Below, one piece after another: positions 30,036-41,700 of a stretch of DNA of 64,000 bases. The DNA is from Nematostella vectensis. Taxonomy: Eukaryota > Cnidaria > Anthozoa > Actiniaria > Edwardsiidae. Each line of letters starts with the position of its first letter. The stretch's first letter is position 1. The notes below the pieces were generated by a model, which ran no database searches, had not been told where the DNA came from, and saw nothing but the letters and a program-made list of their open reading frames with translations. The stretch covers positions 12,596,460 to 12,660,459 of the forward strand of contig NC_064047.1 of assembly GCF_932526225.1 (NCBI RefSeq), in the 5' to 3' direction. Position numbers and translations under genes: made by a program.

Positions 30036-30542
30036 ATATAGCCACTATATGAATAGTAACGAAAGGATAATAAAATATTTTATGTTAATATCTCGTTTCC
30101 CTCGGCTCTCTCTGGCTCGACAGCGGCCGCAGCAACAGGCGGGTCCGCTGGGACGGCAATAGCAGGATCAGCCAAAGCAGCTAATTCTGCTGCTGGAGGA
30201 TCGTGTAGGGCAGCCATTTACAGAAGTACAAAAGTCTGAAAATAGAACGAGAAATGCGAGGAAGCGGAAATGTGTATCCGAAATACCTACACCAGAAAGT
30301 ATGGCGCGGCAAAGAAAGTCCTGAAAAAAACTCTAAAATGGACATAAACGTTTGCAGAAGGGCTGAGGCGACGTAGCAAAACATAGGTAAAGCGAAATCT
30401 ACTAGCGACTTACCGGCTTACGTATCTTCTCAGTGAAAACGCGAAGATTCGGTGTTAAAATTTCTTAAAATAAGACGAGACTTGTCAAAGGAATGCTTCT
30501 TTAATAAACAAATACCAAGATACACAAAAGGGTTATGCAACC

Positions 30543-33080
30543 CTCATATTTCGGGACCTTGCGGCATGATTATTCAATAAAAATAGCGGTGGTACTTGCG
30601 GTCTTCTGGACGCATACGCACGTGAAAAACATGTCGGAATCGTCGCCCGCAAGTGCGACCGGTCGCTTCAATAAGCCTGTCGCATCAATAAGCCTGGTAG
30701 GTCATTATGCAGACTAGGTCCCGCCTCTAGACAGTCGTTCAGACAGATCCCATCATGCATTGCGGCGGAGTCAAACACGATTCTTGGGAGTGGCTTGTGT
30801 GGCGACAAAACCGGGTGATGTGGGAGCAGCATTGCTCGGTATCCACCATCCGTTCCTTATTCGAAAGTTTGTGCGCAAACCATTTCTCGACATACGCGCT
30901 GATTGCCTTACTGTATCCATCCGAATCTCTCTGAAGGCGGCGCTCAACTGACTCCAGGCGTCTCAAGGCTGTGATGTAGTTGTCGGGTAACAGCGGACGA
31001 TTTGGCTTCCACAAGAGCACTAACTTGTAACCCGAATCTTTCCGTTTACACGACTCGTTCAGTACATCCAGGACTCTCTGCTCGCTTCGACTGTAAGGCG
31101 GCGATTCATCGACGCGAACACCAAATGTGTCTATATCCAAGAACATGCGCAGTTTGTGATTTGCATCGTCTTCGGCTTCTGATACGCGCGCGCGGAGTAT
31201 GCGCTTCCCCCACCGCTGGATGTCGAAACTGGGCCGGCGATAACCCATCCCAGCGGAGTTTTTTCAGCATTCGGTTCAGTGACCCCACCCTGACTTCTGA
31301 CTTCCGATGGGGCCATTAACGCTCAAAGCAATTGTATCAAGGCCTAACAAAACATCAACTGTCTCATAGCCGTGTTCTCTACTGGGACGTCGCGCAGGTG
31401 TGCATAGCGTCGCTTAACTTCTGACCAATTAACAGCGTCAACGGGCGCGCAGATACTTTTCATTGTCCATGCGCACACAGTTTCTTTAATAGTAGACCAC
31501 AGAATGGTTGGTGCGCGCGCTCTGACTTGGCTGTGATACTAGCCCCCCCCCCCCCCCCTACTGTGCCAACGGTTAGGTTTTGCCGAGGACCTGAGACCCC
31601 CAGTTGTTACGCAAACCCCGTTCTTATAAGGGTGGTTTCGCTCCCTGAATTCAAAAGCACTAATCCCATGATCACTTGCCCTTAGCCGCTTACAAATGGA
31701 ACTGCAACAGTTTTCAGCGCTATTTTAGTATTTACGCTATTTGCTTGTGCTTTGCCACAGTGTACCCCCTTGTTCATTTGGGGCAACTCTATTATCAGTG
31801 GTTTTTGGGTATCTCTGGATTGGGTTACATGTTACACTTGGGGATTAAAGATGTGCAAAAGTTAATGGTGCCCCCTCTCACAACTATCCGCCCCACAATT
31901 CATTGACCTTGAGCAATTCCGTCGCTGATGACCCCCCCCCCCCTGAGACATCCAAAACAGACTTTCTTCTCTTTAACAATGTTCCAGCGTTCATTTACTG
32001 GTGCAGCAAATAAAACAGGACATTTCACTTCACTGTGCTCCTTACTACAAAGAGCACACTTTTTCGGCTGCTGCTGCTGCGATTTTACTCCTGCGTGCAT
32101 AATCTGATACCTCTGGCGGCTTCTCTGCGGGCGTGATTGTTGTGGTTGGGACGCCCTCTTGCTAGGTTCTACCCATTAATTACAGCCTTCGAGCATGCGC
32201 TGTGTCTTTTCTCTTCTCGCCCATTCTACAAGACCCTTTACATCTTCATGTAAATCCTAACTTTCTATTCGCCTCACCCACTCATCCCTCTCTTTTGTGG
32301 GTAATTTACGGGCTAATTGTGTACACTCTTAAACTCATGACTGAAACTGGGTTGATCTAGTGCAAATACAGCGGCCTGTAGCGCATCTGCAAATTCCTAA
32401 AACCCTTACGGTTTCGCTCTTTAATGGGTGGCCAGTCAGTAATTCTATTCAAATTTGCCTCCACAACATCAATAGGATCCCCATGGCTCTCACTCAACAA
32501 CTTCACGGCTCTGGCATAGTCCCCGGGGACCCTGGTCAGACATTAGATCACTCCCCTTACTTGATCTTTAGAGAGTTATTAAGGTGTGCATCACTGAGGA
32601 ATTAATTATTATGGACTTAAGGGCTGAAGCTTTACCAATAATAAGGCCACTTATCTCGGCCACCATCCAATATTTGGACTTGGACCCCTTTCAACCCACT
32701 CTTGATGCTAATCCCTGACTCAATTTGAGGGTTGCTATCCTTTCTGTTTGAAGCACCGGACTCATGTTTTAATACATTCAAGTATTCAAACACCTAAACT
32801 AATGTTTCGGTGAAACAGCTTCTAATTCTTCTTACCCTAATCCGTCAGTTTCTATTAATCCGGGGTCAATTTGCTCTAATTTTTTCGTTACCTCCCTCGA
32901 TTTTGTTCTGGCTTCTTTAAGGTTTTTGACGAATTGACGGATCTTCGCTTCGCTACCTTTCTTTGCCACGAGTTCTTTCGCTCGATTTGCATTTCTAGTG
33001 GCAGTCGACTTCGCCACTTTCCGTTTTGCTGGACACATCTCCTCTTCCGAGATGTCTCTGGCATCTTGTATATCCGGCAC
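30543..33080 (-). mobile_element. BEL/Pao retrotransposon, upstream half: gag, zinc knuckle, protease, RT start (degraded)
   Basis: Leftward on the minus strand: a charged helical gag N-terminus (32832-33080); a CALC-x4-HSEVKC / CFGCL zinc-knuckle region (31900-32100); the DUF1758-like protease with DVLLGLDT and TPLGWVIAGPV (about 31400-31200); the conserved linker, RMFLDIDTFGV, LLWKPNRPLLP, ALRRLESVERR (30739-31248); then the RT start, LPHHPV, FDSAAMHDG, LNDCLEAGPS and RMRPEDRKYHR (about 30840-30560). Frameshifts and stops are frequent. The reading ends at the 30543 duplication and resumes at 25299. Confidence 0.82.
31543..31558. repeat. C16 homopolymer
   Basis: Run of 16 C; a C12 run at 31932-31943 lies close by. 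Both fall inside the BEL/Pao remnant. Confidence 0.95.
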
Positions 33081-33579
33081 GAAGGACCAGCTCTGTTATG
33101 GAAGGCGGCTAAAGGTTTATTGTGTGATTGTTCTGACAGCCAAAGAACTCATAAACTCCTATTTTCGTCACAAAATGGCGATTCCCTCAGTCCAAAAGTT
33201 TTCCAACTAGTTCACTGTTCTCGCACGGCCTTTTCACAGGCATCCCGCGTACTGTTACAAACAATAACAACAAGTAAAAATACCAAAACGTTACAAATAA
33301 TTGTTCATAACATTGCACCGGCAAATCCAAAAGAGAAAACCATCAATGGACAAAAAACAGTTCTGCAAAGAACTTGAGCCAAAGCCAATAATTTTTGCGT
33401 AGATATATTGCTTCTTTACACGCAATCAGTTAGAAGATGAGCCCATTTCTGCATTTATGCTTAACTAGCAACTACATATTAATTTCGCCAATTTTTGAAC
33501 GAGTCATAAGGTACAGGTTGGTTTGTGACCTCCGTAACGAAGCAATTCGGAAGAAAATTGTGACTGAAGTAGATCTGAC

Positions 33580-34790
33580 TCTCTAAAGCCCAGAATATTG
33601 CTGTAAATCTAGAAACAGCAGCTAAAGATGCCGCTGCAATTGGTCAGCGTAATATGCCAATCAACAAGCTCCAGTCCAAAGACAGGTCTCATCACAGTAA
33701 ACCTAAGGGGGGGGGGGAGGAGAGTTGTTACAGATGTGGTAGCAAATCGCACCTGTCAGACAAGTGCAGATTTAAAGAGTAATTCTGCCACAGTTGCAAT
33801 AAGAGAGGGCATATTTCAAAGGCATGTCGCTCGGGACATCAAGAGAAAAATTCTAGTAGGAAAGTCCACTCTGTGAATCCAAGCGGGATGACTGTGAGGG
33901 AGAGAAATGTCCAGACAAGGAAGCTGTGATGACAATGCAATAATGGATCATTTAACAAAACACAGTGATGCTGATGTTGATGTTACAATTATTCCAGCTA
34001 CAGCCGTTGCACGCATACAGCACTTGGGCAGTTTTCTTGAGTGGTTTAGACTACACCATTGTATACAAAAACACTAGCAGTCACGGCAATGCAGACGGAT
34101 TGTCTAGGCTACCACTTTAGACAACTGAGAGATGATAACGAGTATGATACTGTCGGTATGTTTCATATGAGTCAGGTTCATGACTTACCAGTGTCCGCAG
34201 AAGAAATCAAGAATGAGACGCGTCGAGACCCTGTGCTGTCCCAAGTACTACAAGCAGCTATCGACGGTTGGTCACCACGACTTAGTGAGGTTAGTGAGCT
34301 ACAGCCATATTGGAACTTTGGACATGAACTTTCTATCCATGAAGAATGTTTGTGGTGGGGAATCAGAGTAATTGTACCACCAAAGCTTAGAGACTGAGTC
34401 TTCTAATGGACTCGCGGAGTGGTTCGTGCAGACATTTAAGAAGGGCATCTCCGTGTTCAAAGAGAAAGTTTCACTACAAACAAAGGGTGATAACTTGTTA
34501 CCAGCTTATCGCAATGTTCCTCGTGAAACCACAGGGCAGCCTCCTGCTGTACTGCCAATGGATCGAATATTGAGGTCAAGGATAGATTCCCTCAAGCCTG
34601 ATGTGCGAAAGACTGTAGAAAAAAAAACAAGAGGCTGCACCTTAAAGAAGGAAGGGAAAGGGGAGACTTAATTGAAGGTCAGACTGTACTAGCTAGGAAC
34701 TACTCTACAGGACCTAAGTGGTTGCCAGGGGTTATAGATAGACAGACTGGTCCAGTGTCTTATAAAGTTAAGGTCTACAAGGAGGATATA
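33580..34790 (+). mobile_element. Ty3/Gypsy retrotransposon with internal deletion: gag zinc knuckles joined to RNase H end and integrase
   Basis: Two CCHC knuckles (CYRCGSKSHLSDKC at about 33727 and CHSCNKRGHISKAC at about 33787, one stop between them) follow a G11 tract. By 34040 the text is already the end of RNase H (YKNTSSHGNADGLSRL). Then come the integrase N-terminus (DPVLSQVLQAAIDGW) and, after another loss, integrase C-terminal sequence (NGLAEWFVQTFK, LLPAYRNVPRETTGQPPAVL) and a tail motif GPKWLPGVI. Protease, RT and the integrase active site are missing. Confidence 0.82.
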
Positions 34791-34830
34791 CTCATTCGCT
34801 TCTCATCTCTGCTTGCGGCGATCCCATCTC

Positions 34831-34965
34831 GAGCTCCTAGCACCACTACAAAAGATACACTTCTTCTTTGATCTCCTAGCACACTTACACCACCACACAA
34901 GATAAACTTCATCTTTGAGCTCCCAGCACACTACACCACCACACAAGATAAACTTCATCTTTTTA
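34831..34965. repeat. Three direct copies of a 40-47-bp unit
   Basis: Units with AGCTCC/TAGCACAC, ACACAAGATAAACTTCATCT, directly after the Gypsy integrase; may be the element's 3' UTR. Confidence 0.8.
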
Positions 34966-34974
34966 ACGTCCATT

Positions 34975-36920
34975 CACTGTCACGGCCATCCCTTCTCATT
35001 GGCGTCTTCGCAGTGTCCTGGTGACTTTAGACTTTGTTTCCGCCCATTTGCTTCAATTTGCTGGCATCGTTGTGTTCAAGTGCCGACCTTACGAGCTGTG
35101 ACCTAAACACAGTGAGAAATTGGACTCCCCTGCGAGATGCCCGAAAGCCGTGGATTTCATTTCTTACGGAGATTCTAAGCACTAAAGTCAGAACGGGGAA
35201 ATTACTTACCTTGTACTCATACTCATTTGGTTTCGGTTGCACGATGGCGGTAAAGTATAGTTGAGTTAATTTTGTATCCAATATTTGCGGGGCTTGCCGT
35301 GTTTTTTCATGTTTTTACAGTCTGTTTTGCGATGGGTTGGACATCGCAACATGTGTCATTTCAATTTTCATGTTGAGCGACTGGTTTGGGACCTCGCCAT
35401 TAATTTTCTTATAATTCTATTCCATCCAGGGCGACGGTTTTGGACCTCGCAAAAACATTACAACCTTTCACATTGGGCGACTGGTTTGTCATTGATGTTA
35501 CATTTGGTTGTCATGTGTTCGTTCATGGTGGTGTTTCGTTCATGAGATATGAATATTTTTGTTTTTAATGACATCGGAATATCTTTTGAAACTTGTATTT
35601 AACTGGTATGGATTGCGGTCTCTTACGCTGCCATTTTCTTGTTCTTGTATATTTCTGTTTTAAACACAAATACCCATACACTCTTTTTTATAAGAACGCC
35701 CAGCCTGAGATTTCACCAAGTCGAATAAGAACATGCTAAGAACATGCTGAGGCTCAGATAGCAGACAATTGTTTTCTTTTTTATTCCTGATTCTTTCTAA
35801 AATGCTGAATGAAATTGTGCTCATAGGGGGCACCCCCTCATAGTAACAACCTTATTATTACTATTGATCATTACTGTGATTCTCTTTCTAATCATTCATT
35901 GGGTATTATAAAATTTAAGAACATCGTTAACAACATATTCAGCCTTAAAATGTCCCAAACGCCACAACAAATCCCCTTGCCGGAACAAATCTACTGTTAC
36001 AACGCCGCTGTTTTTTCTGTTTTGTTTAGCAGTTTAGTTTGTTATTATGTCATTTCTGAGCCCGCCTTGCGTGACAGAGGGCGGCGGTCTGAGTGACTGC
36101 GTGGGGGACTAGGGTCTGGATTCCTTTGCGTCTTTCCCGAAGGGTTGAGCAGACGCTTCCATTGTAAGTTGAGATTAGTCTGAGAAGATTTCGACTAGAA
36201 ACAGGTATTTATATCGCGTATTTACACCCTATTTTAACTATTAACTGTTCCTTTATGTGTTATTCGGGAAATTCGAAAGGTATTTAAGGCGTTTTAGAGA
36301 GAAAATATACTTTTTTTTCCAAACCTTGTATTTCGCATATTAATTGGCAATCTATATTTGATATTTATGTGTTATCTCACCCAATGTCTTGAGCTGTCAA
36401 TGTAACAAAGCTGTACATCAAAGATTGGTACAGCTAGTTTTAAAAGAAACGCTTACTCAAGATGAATCTTTTAGGCAATGATAAACCTCATAGCCAAATA
36501 TAATTGATGTGTTTATCTGGTCATTTCAAACGGATAGGTCCATAGCAATAAACTGACAAATACAAAAGACCCGCGGGATCTAAAGTGCTAGTACAAAGCA
36601 ACGCAGGATGTCTACATATTGTAACATTTTTTTCCAATACAAGAAGCATTTTGCGAAGTCTTTTACACTTGGAGTTTTAAAACTAATGTATTCTGATATT
36701 TGAGGCATCCCTTGTCAAACATTCCATTTATTTTTTACCCTTGGGTGCTCCCATGATTCAAATGATAGACCAAGCGTGAAGGTACAAACAGTCATTTTGC
36801 CAATGTTGAAAATTCCATAGATTTATCTTCCCATAAAATAGCTTAATCCAAGTATCTGTTATGATCTATTCTTGTTGTCATTACTAGCATTTTATTTACA
36901 AGGACAATATTGTTTTTTTG
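34975..36920. other. No gene seen
   Basis: AT-rich intergenic DNA. GCGACTGGTTTG with GGACCTCGC recurs near 35380-35490. A minus-strand ATG at 35281 with a good donor (GTAAGT near 35211) could be a tiny first exon, but nothing supports it further. Confidence 0.3.
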
Positions 36921-36929
36921 TGTTTGGGA

Positions 36930-37800
36930 TCGGGTATTCGTACCTAGCAGGGGCCTAATAGGGTGTGAGGGTGCAGTAGGTATGATAATTAGTATGGTGA
37001 TGTAGGAGGGTGGTGGAAATAGGCTTGTGAGATAGTGTAGAGTGGTTATGGTGTGTAGATTAAAGTAGTGATGAAGAGGGTTATGGTGTAAATGATGGTG
37101 ATAATTTTAGTGTGATGAGAGGTGGTTGTGTAGGATTAGGTGAAATGTGATTAATGATTGTGTAATTGGAGTGTGAGAAGTGAGAGAGAGAGGTCATGGG
37201 GTTATTAAGAAACGTGGGGGTGGTTAAGATTATGGATTATAAGATAACGAGTAAAGGTTGTTTAGGAAATGGGGTATCCAAAAATAGTAAAGAGAGTTGT
37301 GAATGAGGGATTATTGTGTTGAGTGGAGGAGGTAATGTAGTAGATATGGTATTATGTGGGGATTAAAACAGTTGTGACCGGTTAATGGTGGCGAGTGTTT
37401 ATGTTGCGGATATGTGAGAAGGTGATGTAGAAATTAGTGAAATCTAATAAATGAAGAGTGTAATTAATGTTGAATGGAAGGATATTGTGACATGAATATG
37501 TAGTGTAGGTTAAAATGTTTGTGATATGTAGGTGTGAAAAAATAGCATATAAGTAAAGAATTTTTTTTTATTAATTGTTGAGAGAAAATGTAGTTAGCAG
37601 TAACTGAGGTGCGTATAGTGAGGGTGGAGGTATGCATCTAATGGGGTATCTAGTTGCGGTATGATTGGCAGGTGAAATTAAACAAATAATAGAGGTAGAA
37701 TGAGTGTTGCGAAAATGCTGATAACAAAATAAAAGCGCTGTTATACGATGAAAGGAAACAATGGTGAAAATGGCTAGCACTGTGTGTAGAATCGGTAAAG
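36930..37800. other. C-depleted stretch on the + strand
   Basis: About 870 bp with very few C on the + strand (G/T/A only over long runs), ending where the G-poor Penelope-like fragment begins. No coding sequence recognised on either strand. Confidence 0.6.
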
Positions 37801-37820
37801 TGAGGGCACAGCCCTAGCCA

Positions 37821-38385
37821 CCAACCTCATAACACACCGCACCCCCACACCCCCACCACACCACACTGCACCTCACCTCCCAGCTCTCCTCCCCACACCT
37901 ACCACAGAACGTGCCCTACTACCCACACCAATGGCTACATACTACATACAACCCACAGACAACTCAACGACACCAATTATTATTCTGCCGTCTCCCATGA
38001 CCACATACTCTCACAAGACATTTCCCTGTACACCCATCAATTGTTTCAAGACAACATTATCGATGAGCACACTCATGATTTCCTACTCCCCCACACACCC
38101 CTGTTCTACATATTACCCAAAATTCACAAACTCAACACCCCTGGCCGCCCAATCATCTCAGGCTGCCAATCGTCCACCGAAAAACTCTCAATCTTTCTTG
38201 ACCACTACCTCAAGAAATTTGTACCCCACATCCCGTCCTACATCAAGGATACCACACACTTTCTACAAACAGTCCTCTCCCTCCCCACACCACTACCAGA
38301 CACATGTTTTCTTGTCACAATTGATGTCACCTCACTCTGCTACAACATCCCACATGAGGTGTTTGGGGTTGCAAACTTCACATGA
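37821..38385 (+). pseudogene. Penelope-like reverse transcriptase fragment
   Basis: The main open piece (38041-38385) has FYILPKIHKLNTPGRPIIS and LVTIDVTSLCYNIP, the RT blocks leading to the first catalytic Asp in Penelope-like elements. In another frame the upstream sequence RQLNDTNYYSAV is typical of the same RT, so a frameshift lies near 38035. It ends abruptly at 38380. Strong C/A bias as in the copy at 1-1007. Confidence 0.85.
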
Positions 38386-38416
38386 GAAATGTGAATGTCT
38401 CTGCTTTGTGGTTATT

Positions 38417-38621
38417 GAAATGAGTAGAAAACGAATAACTCGTTTTCTTATGCTCTAATTGTTTTGTGTGAAAATGGCAACATCCGCCAGCGAAAATAAA
38501 GAAATAAGAGAATAAGAGATATATTGTTTGTGTTTGTACTGCTGATATGAGTAGCAATGGAATAACCATTTTCTTATGCTCTTCTAGTTTTTTTCTTGAA
38601 GAAATGGCAACATCCGCCAGC
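38417..38621 (+). repeat. Tandem duplication of the TRIM gene start region (about 75 bp, two copies)
   Basis: Copy 1 (38417-38491) and copy 2 (38545-38621) share GAGTAG, TTTTCTTATGCTCT and ATGGCAACATCCGCCAGC. Copy 1 gives a 13-codon ORF, 38474-38515, starting with the same residues MATSAS as the gene. Confidence 0.85.
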
Positions 38622-38789
38622 AGGCGCCTCGAGGATGAGGTGACATGCTCTTTGTGTATAGAGCACTTCAACGATCCTAGAGTGCTCCCTTGCTTGCACT
38701 CATTTTGTCGGCACTGCCTGGAAGAGCTGGCAGTGCACTCTGAAGGGAAAGGAAAACTTGTGTGCCCCCTCTGTAAGTCGGAATTCCAG
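38604..38789 (+). CDS. TRIM-TLDc exon 1: RING finger
   Basis: 62 codons. C-x2-C (CSLC), C-x-H-x2-C-x2-C (CLHSFCRHC) and C-x2-C (CPLC) form a complete C3HC4 RING. Donor GTAATC, phase 0. Confidence 0.92.
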
Positions 38790-41700
38790 GTAATCTGTCA
38801 TATCAAAAATACATCCATTACTTAATGAGACCTGGAACAACTTTGTGTGACAAAAGTTTTGCTTTACCGAAGAAATGGATTCAACGAAATTTCGAAAGAG
38901 AAAAGCGGAATTGAATTCTTCTCACAAGAAATGTGGCTCCATTTTTTAACACTTTATGAGTATTAAACTGTTTAAAGATAAAAAAAATTGATTTTTATAT
39001 TAAAACAATGCAGATACATCCCAGCGTAGCTATGTTCTAAAGCCCTCCCTCCCCTGAAACCTATTGCAAACTCCGTTATAACTCTATTTTACTGATTATT
39101 GTTCTAGATTTCCCCAGCAGATGTTCCGAGTTTGAAGGTGAATTTCATGATCAACAGTATTCTCTCTGTTCTATTGTTGACATCTGAAGACTCAAAGAAG
39201 AAACCAGCTTGTGAATCGTGTGATAGTGGTGAGCCTGCCCAAGGGAGATGTAACGAGTGCGATCACTTTGTCTGTGAGCAGTGCATCTCGACTCATAAGA
39301 GATTTCGACCAGTGCAACACCACACTATCCTCAGTCTTGATGAGATCAAAAGCGGAAAGTTACTTGCAATGAGCAAGGCTTCCTTCTGCACCAAACATAA
39401 GGGTAAAAAGCTGAAACTGTTTTGCGAATCTTGTAAGGAAGTAATTTGCCGGTACTGCACCGTTGTTGATCATAAAAATCATGATAACCTTTTCACAAGT
39501 GATGTTATCTCTCGAGAGAAAGAAGAAATATTGGGAAGAGCAAAAAAAGTTGCATCAAAACTCACCGACATTGAACAGGCGATGGCATTGGTAGAAGAGG
39601 CTCAACAACATATCGAGGAAAATAAACGTGCGACCAGAAGGGATCTGGATGCGTTCATTGATAAGCAGATAGGTACTCTTGAGAAGATGCGATCAGATCT
39701 TAGAGGGGAGATCGAGTCAGCTTGTCAAAAGCAAGAGAAGCAGCTGACTGCCCAGAGAGAGACTCTATCCATGAGACTTGCAAGTGCTCGTAGCAGTTTG
39801 GAGTTTGCTGAGAGAATGTGCAGGGATGCAAATGATGTGGATGTCTTGTCCATCAGGAAAGAAGTGCTATCCCAGCTATCAAGTCTAGCAGAGAAACCCG
39901 TGGATCAGCCTTGTACGGAGGGTGGAGTTCGTCTAGAAGTGGATGAGAAGTATTGGGGTTCTTTGACAAAGAAGATCTCAGTTGAGCATACAGGTAAATT
40001 ATCTAATACAGTTGTGTCCTGATTATAAATAACTGTAATCCTCTGCTATCAAACCTCACAAAGAAAATTAATTTCCACGTTGACTGCTTTTTTCTACCCC
40101 AGTAATTCGATGCCTTATCTCATGATAATGTAAAAAGTAATTTTTGTTCTTCCATTCATGTAGGTTTTCTAAGTATGTATACCCCGTATGTATTATTCCT
40201 ATTTATTATGTTATGGGCAGCCACCGAAGGGAGCAAAGCCGCAGTTCTAATCTAAATATAATTGAGCAAGATTGAGCTCAATTCGTGAGCAAGGGGCATT
40301 TCGCGACGAGTAGAATACATAAAAGCATACCATAAATCACAAGTCTTTGTTTATAATATTTCTTGATAAAAAGCAATTCAGTTGTAGATCTTTTGCTGAA
40401 TGGTAGTTCTACAAGCAAAAGGTGGTTACGGGTTAGGTTTATCCGTAATAATAATGGTGATCAAGTCCAGCGTTGGTGACATTTCGATGATTGTCCTATG
40501 TATACATTTTTTTCAGGAGGGGATTTCGATCCTTTCTGTAATTGACAGAGCTATGCCTTTTACAAAAATTCAATCTTGATGATAGAACTTTGGGCCCAGA
40601 ATACTCTAGGAATCTTGAATATGAGGCAGGAGTTTGAGCGACCACACAACAACATCCAGCGACAATCTATACTAACCTTTTGGGTAACACACAGTGGAAT
40701 TATTAGACAGACATTATTTGTTTGAGACATGATGAGGATAAGAAATTTTGCCTTCTTGATAAAAAGAATATTGGTTACTTATCTGGTGATGGTGTAGTTT
40801 TCGGCGAAGGGATTTTAATCCTTTCTGTAATTGACAGAGAGTGTCTTTTGACACAAATCCAATCCTGATGGTGGAACTTTGGGCCCAGAATACTCTAGGA
40901 ATCTTGATTTGGGGCAGGACTTTGTACGACCACACAACAACAGCAGCAACAATTTGTACTAACCCTTTGGGTGACACACATATACACTGACTTTATTTGT
41001 TTGAGACATGATGAGGATAAGGAATTGTGCCTTTTTGATAAAAAGAGTATTGGTTACTTATCTGGTGATGGTGTAACTCCGTTTGTAGGTCTTGAGCAGT
41101 CCGCCATCTTCAGCGGCAAAGGTCCAGAGTACCTCCGAGATCTCTTGGGATTCCTGAAGCCCGTGCAGCAAAGTCCCAAGAGTCGCTGGGTCAGATGTTT
41201 CTCAGCAAAGAGAGATGGCTGGGCTGCCAGGACCTTCCACGAAAAATGCGACGGCAAAGCGCCGAACATCGTACTCGTTAGTGTTGGAGGAAGATACGTG
41301 TTTGGTGGCTACTCTGACGTAGCGTGGACAAGTGAGTACACTAATGGATACCAGAAGGGTCGTAGCAGGGTATGAGGGTCGAGATGTCCGATCATGTTTG
41401 TAAAAAGAAACCATTTAACCTATTTTTGTTCATTACCATGAACTTTTAACTTAAGACTTGCAGTACTTTTTCCTAAGCCACCTTCCACCCAATATGTATT
41501 AAGTCATATGATGAAAGGATTGGATCGACAAATATAGATATAGTTTGTTAGCAGCTACCATGGTAATACATGAGGTGAGCTCGTTAATTTTTCTGTTTGG
41601 TGCAGGAAAATGTTTTTACATAATTACAAGATTTTTCCTTGGACAACCCTTAAAGGAGGTGTTACTAAAATCGAGAAATAAAAAAGAAACTCTGAATATC

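Larger units (their letters stand above)
25300..30542. mobile_element. 5.24-kb insertion splitting the BEL/Pao element
   Basis: CTCATA at 25294-25299 and again at 30543-30548 flank the insert. The RT reading stops at the same codon on the right side that it resumes from on the left side. The insert holds the DIRS-like element and a 60-bp minisatellite. Its ends (AACATCTCATAC / GGGTTATGCAAC) show no clear LTR. Confidence 0.65.

Noticed and set aside
35211-35281. Minus-strand mini-exon MDTKLTQLYF... with GTAAGT donor
   Set aside because: A plausible donor alone is weak evidence; no second exon or domain found on the minus strand downstream.
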